NCBI GenBank assembly: GCA_011525185.1
Contig: WTIQ01000046.1
Location: 1 to 6,392, forward strand
Direction: 5' to 3'
DNA length: 6,392 bases
From: Paracoccaceae bacterium
GTDB taxonomy: Bacteria > Pseudomonadota > Alphaproteobacteria > Rhodobacterales > Rhodobacteraceae
A program made the translations under genes and the position numbers. Below are positions 5,719 to 6,392 of this stretch, piece after piece. The notes under the pieces are model-generated. The model worked only from the letters and a program-made list of their open reading frames with translations. It did not search any database and was not told where the DNA came from. Each line of letters begins with the position of its first letter. Position 1 is the first letter of the stretch.

Positions 5719-5838
5719 AAAAAATTATTGATCGCTTTTGGCTTTATGGCTGCTCTCACCGCTTGCTCACAAGCACCAGACATGTCTGACGTAGCAACAA
5801 CTGTAGTACCAGAGGCGGCGTCTTCAGGTAAATTATGA
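5716..5838 (+). CDS. Small putative lipoprotein, 40 residues
   Basis: The protein starts MKKLLIAFGFMAALTAC: two lysines, a hydrophobic core (4-14), and a lipobox LTAC with the lipidated cysteine at 17. Signal peptidase II cleavage would leave a 24-residue membrane-anchored peptide, rich in Ala, Ser and Val, with no further hydrophobic segment. Translation signals are good: AGGAG at 5703-5707 with an eight-base spacer, and a strong terminator begins 18 nt after the stop, so it looks like a real monocistronic gene. Size and layout recall entericidin-like lipoproteins, but I do not see their conserved C-terminal glycine pattern. Function is unknown; envelope or stress roles are only guesses. Confidence 0.75.
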   Translation: MKKLLIAFGFMAALTACSQAPDMSDVATTVVPEAASSGKL

Positions 5839-5856
5839 TCTGAGCATAAGCTGGAC

Positions 5857-5888
5857 AAAAAAAGGCGGCAGCGGTGTCGCCTTTTTTT
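5857..5888. terminator. Strong bidirectional intrinsic terminator
   Basis: A run of seven A, the stem GGCGGC/GTCGCC (one G-T pair) around AGCGGT, then seven T. Because both tails are present it would terminate transcription from either side. It ends the lipoprotein transcript and would also stop any minus-strand transcript entering from the right. Confidence 0.88.
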
Positions 5889-5899
5889 ATTTAACAGAG

Positions 5900-5959
5900 T
5901 TATTTTGCATCCCATGCGACATCGTGTATTTCATCGAGCACGGTATAAACGTATTCAGT
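5900..5959 (-). pseudogene. Possible 3' remnant of a minus-strand gene
   Basis: Read on the minus strand, the interval gives an open stretch of 19 codons including EYVYTVLDEIHDVAWDAK and then TAA (5902-5900), 11 nt before the terminator stem-loop region begins. The composition (mixed acidic, aromatic, Trp) looks like a real protein C-terminus, and the stop-plus-terminator arrangement is that of a gene end. An in-frame TAA (5962-5960) sits immediately upstream and there is no ATG; a GTG at 5941-5939 could start only 13 codons. It may be what is left of a deleted gene, or chance. No family is recognised. Confidence 0.15.
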
Positions 5960-6002
5960 TTAGGGTGACATATTGTGATTTTGCAAGAAAAAGGAGCATA
6001 AT

Positions 6003-6392
6003 GTGATTGCTGTGGGCGGTGAAAATTTGATTGATCTCATCCAAATTGGTGAAGCTGGAGGTATTCCACAATTCCAAGCATTGCCAGGTGGATCATGCTA
6101 CAATTGTGCACTGGCTGCCGCGCGTCAAAATCAACGAGTTACCTATTTAACACCTATTTCGAAGGATAATCTCGGGGTCCGTCTTGCCGACAGGCTTTTG
6201 GCTGATCAAATTTCTCTTGCGGCACGCAGTGAGGCGCCAAGTTCCTTGGCGGTGGTGACTCTCAAAAATTCGATCCCCTCTTATGAATTTTATCGCGAGG
6301 CGACGGCAGAGCGTGAGATTTCTTTCGATGGTCTTGTGAAGATCTTACCCCCGGACACATCTCTGTTTCATATTGGCTCACTTGCCTTGTCC
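6003..6392 (+). CDS. PfkB-family carbohydrate kinase (fructokinase-like), N-terminal part (partial)
   Basis: The first 130 codons of a ribokinase/PfkB-type sugar kinase, which is normally about 300 residues; the rest lies beyond the window. Visible are the opening beta strand IAVGGENLIDLI (2-13), the substrate-binding glycine pair and asparagine in PGGSCYNCALAAAR (28-41; G29, G30, N34), and FYREAT, a phrase common in fructokinases. The ATP-binding GAGD motif would lie downstream. The start is GTG at 6003, six bases after AAGGAG (5991-5996); the overlapping ATG at 6001 is followed directly by TGA. The likely reaction is ATP-dependent phosphorylation of fructose or a similar ketose, which would suit the product of the isomerase at 4767-5453. 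The 114-nt upstream gap shows no convincing promoter hexamers. Confidence 0.85.
   Translation, partial: MIAVGGENLIDLIQIGEAGGIPQFQALPGGSCYNCALAAARQNQRVTYLTPISKDNLGVRLADRLLADQISLAARSEAPSSLAVVTLKNSIPSYEFYREATAEREISFDGLVKILPPDTSLFHIGSLALS

Noticed and set aside
5661..5915. 84-codon minus-strand open frame over the lipoprotein and terminator
   Set aside because: It would run straight through the strong bidirectional terminator and antisense to a lipoprotein gene with better signals; no recognisable motif.
6001..6003. ATG as start of the PfkB kinase
   Set aside because: The ATG is followed at once by TGA; the kinase frame begins at the overlapping GTG at 6003.
1..6392. CRISPR array, tRNA, rRNA or transposase
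   Set aside because: No regularly spaced repeats, no cloverleaf or rRNA-like stretch and no transposase motif seen on either strand.

Overview
The window carries the beta-hydroxyaspartate (BHC) cycle operon, bhcABCD, with the first codons of its divergent IclR-type regulator (bhcR), followed by a small sugar-metabolism and orphan-gene segment. Gene content, gene order and protein style point to an alphaproteobacterium of the Rhodobacterales (Roseobacter/Paracoccus relatives), probably marine. Coding GC looks moderate rather than high, so a lower-GC roseobacter lineage is a reasonable guess. That placement is inference from remembered protein similarity, not from a search.

Layout. Positions 1-44 (minus strand) hold the N-terminus of bhcR, which starts at a TTG codon. 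Positions 45-249 are an extremely AT-rich divergent control region. It contains two 15-bp palindromes and a tandem pair of half-sites that resemble the classical IclR operator. Positions 250-4651 (plus strand) hold bhcA, bhcB, bhcC and bhcD. The first three are tightly packed (17 and 12 nt gaps); an 80-nt spacer separates bhcC from bhcD. After a 115-nt gap with a hairpin come a D-lyxose/D-mannose-type cupin sugar isomerase (4767-5453), a likely terminator, about 200 nt of non-coding sequence with several short repeats, a 40-residue lipoprotein gene (5716-5838), a strong bidirectional terminator, and the N-terminal 130 codons of a PfkB-family sugar kinase (from 6003, running off the window).

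How the genes work together. BhcA transaminates glyoxylate to glycine using aspartate. BhcC condenses glycine with a second glyoxylate to beta-hydroxyaspartate. BhcB dehydrates that to iminosuccinate. BhcD reduces iminosuccinate to aspartate, which re-enters the BhcA reaction. The net result is two glyoxylate converted to one oxaloacetate without loss of carbon, a route used for glycolate/glyoxylate assimilation. All catalytic residues I could check are present, so the cycle looks intact. The isomerase and the PfkB kinase would fit a separate small route (mannose to fructose, or lyxose to xylulose, then phosphorylation), but they are separated by the lipoprotein and terminators and need not be co-regulated.

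The BHC cycle itself is an established pathway. The less familiar parts are the operator architecture in the divergent promoter, the coding-like spacer between bhcC and bhcD, the orphan lipoprotein and the possible gene remnant at 5900-5959.
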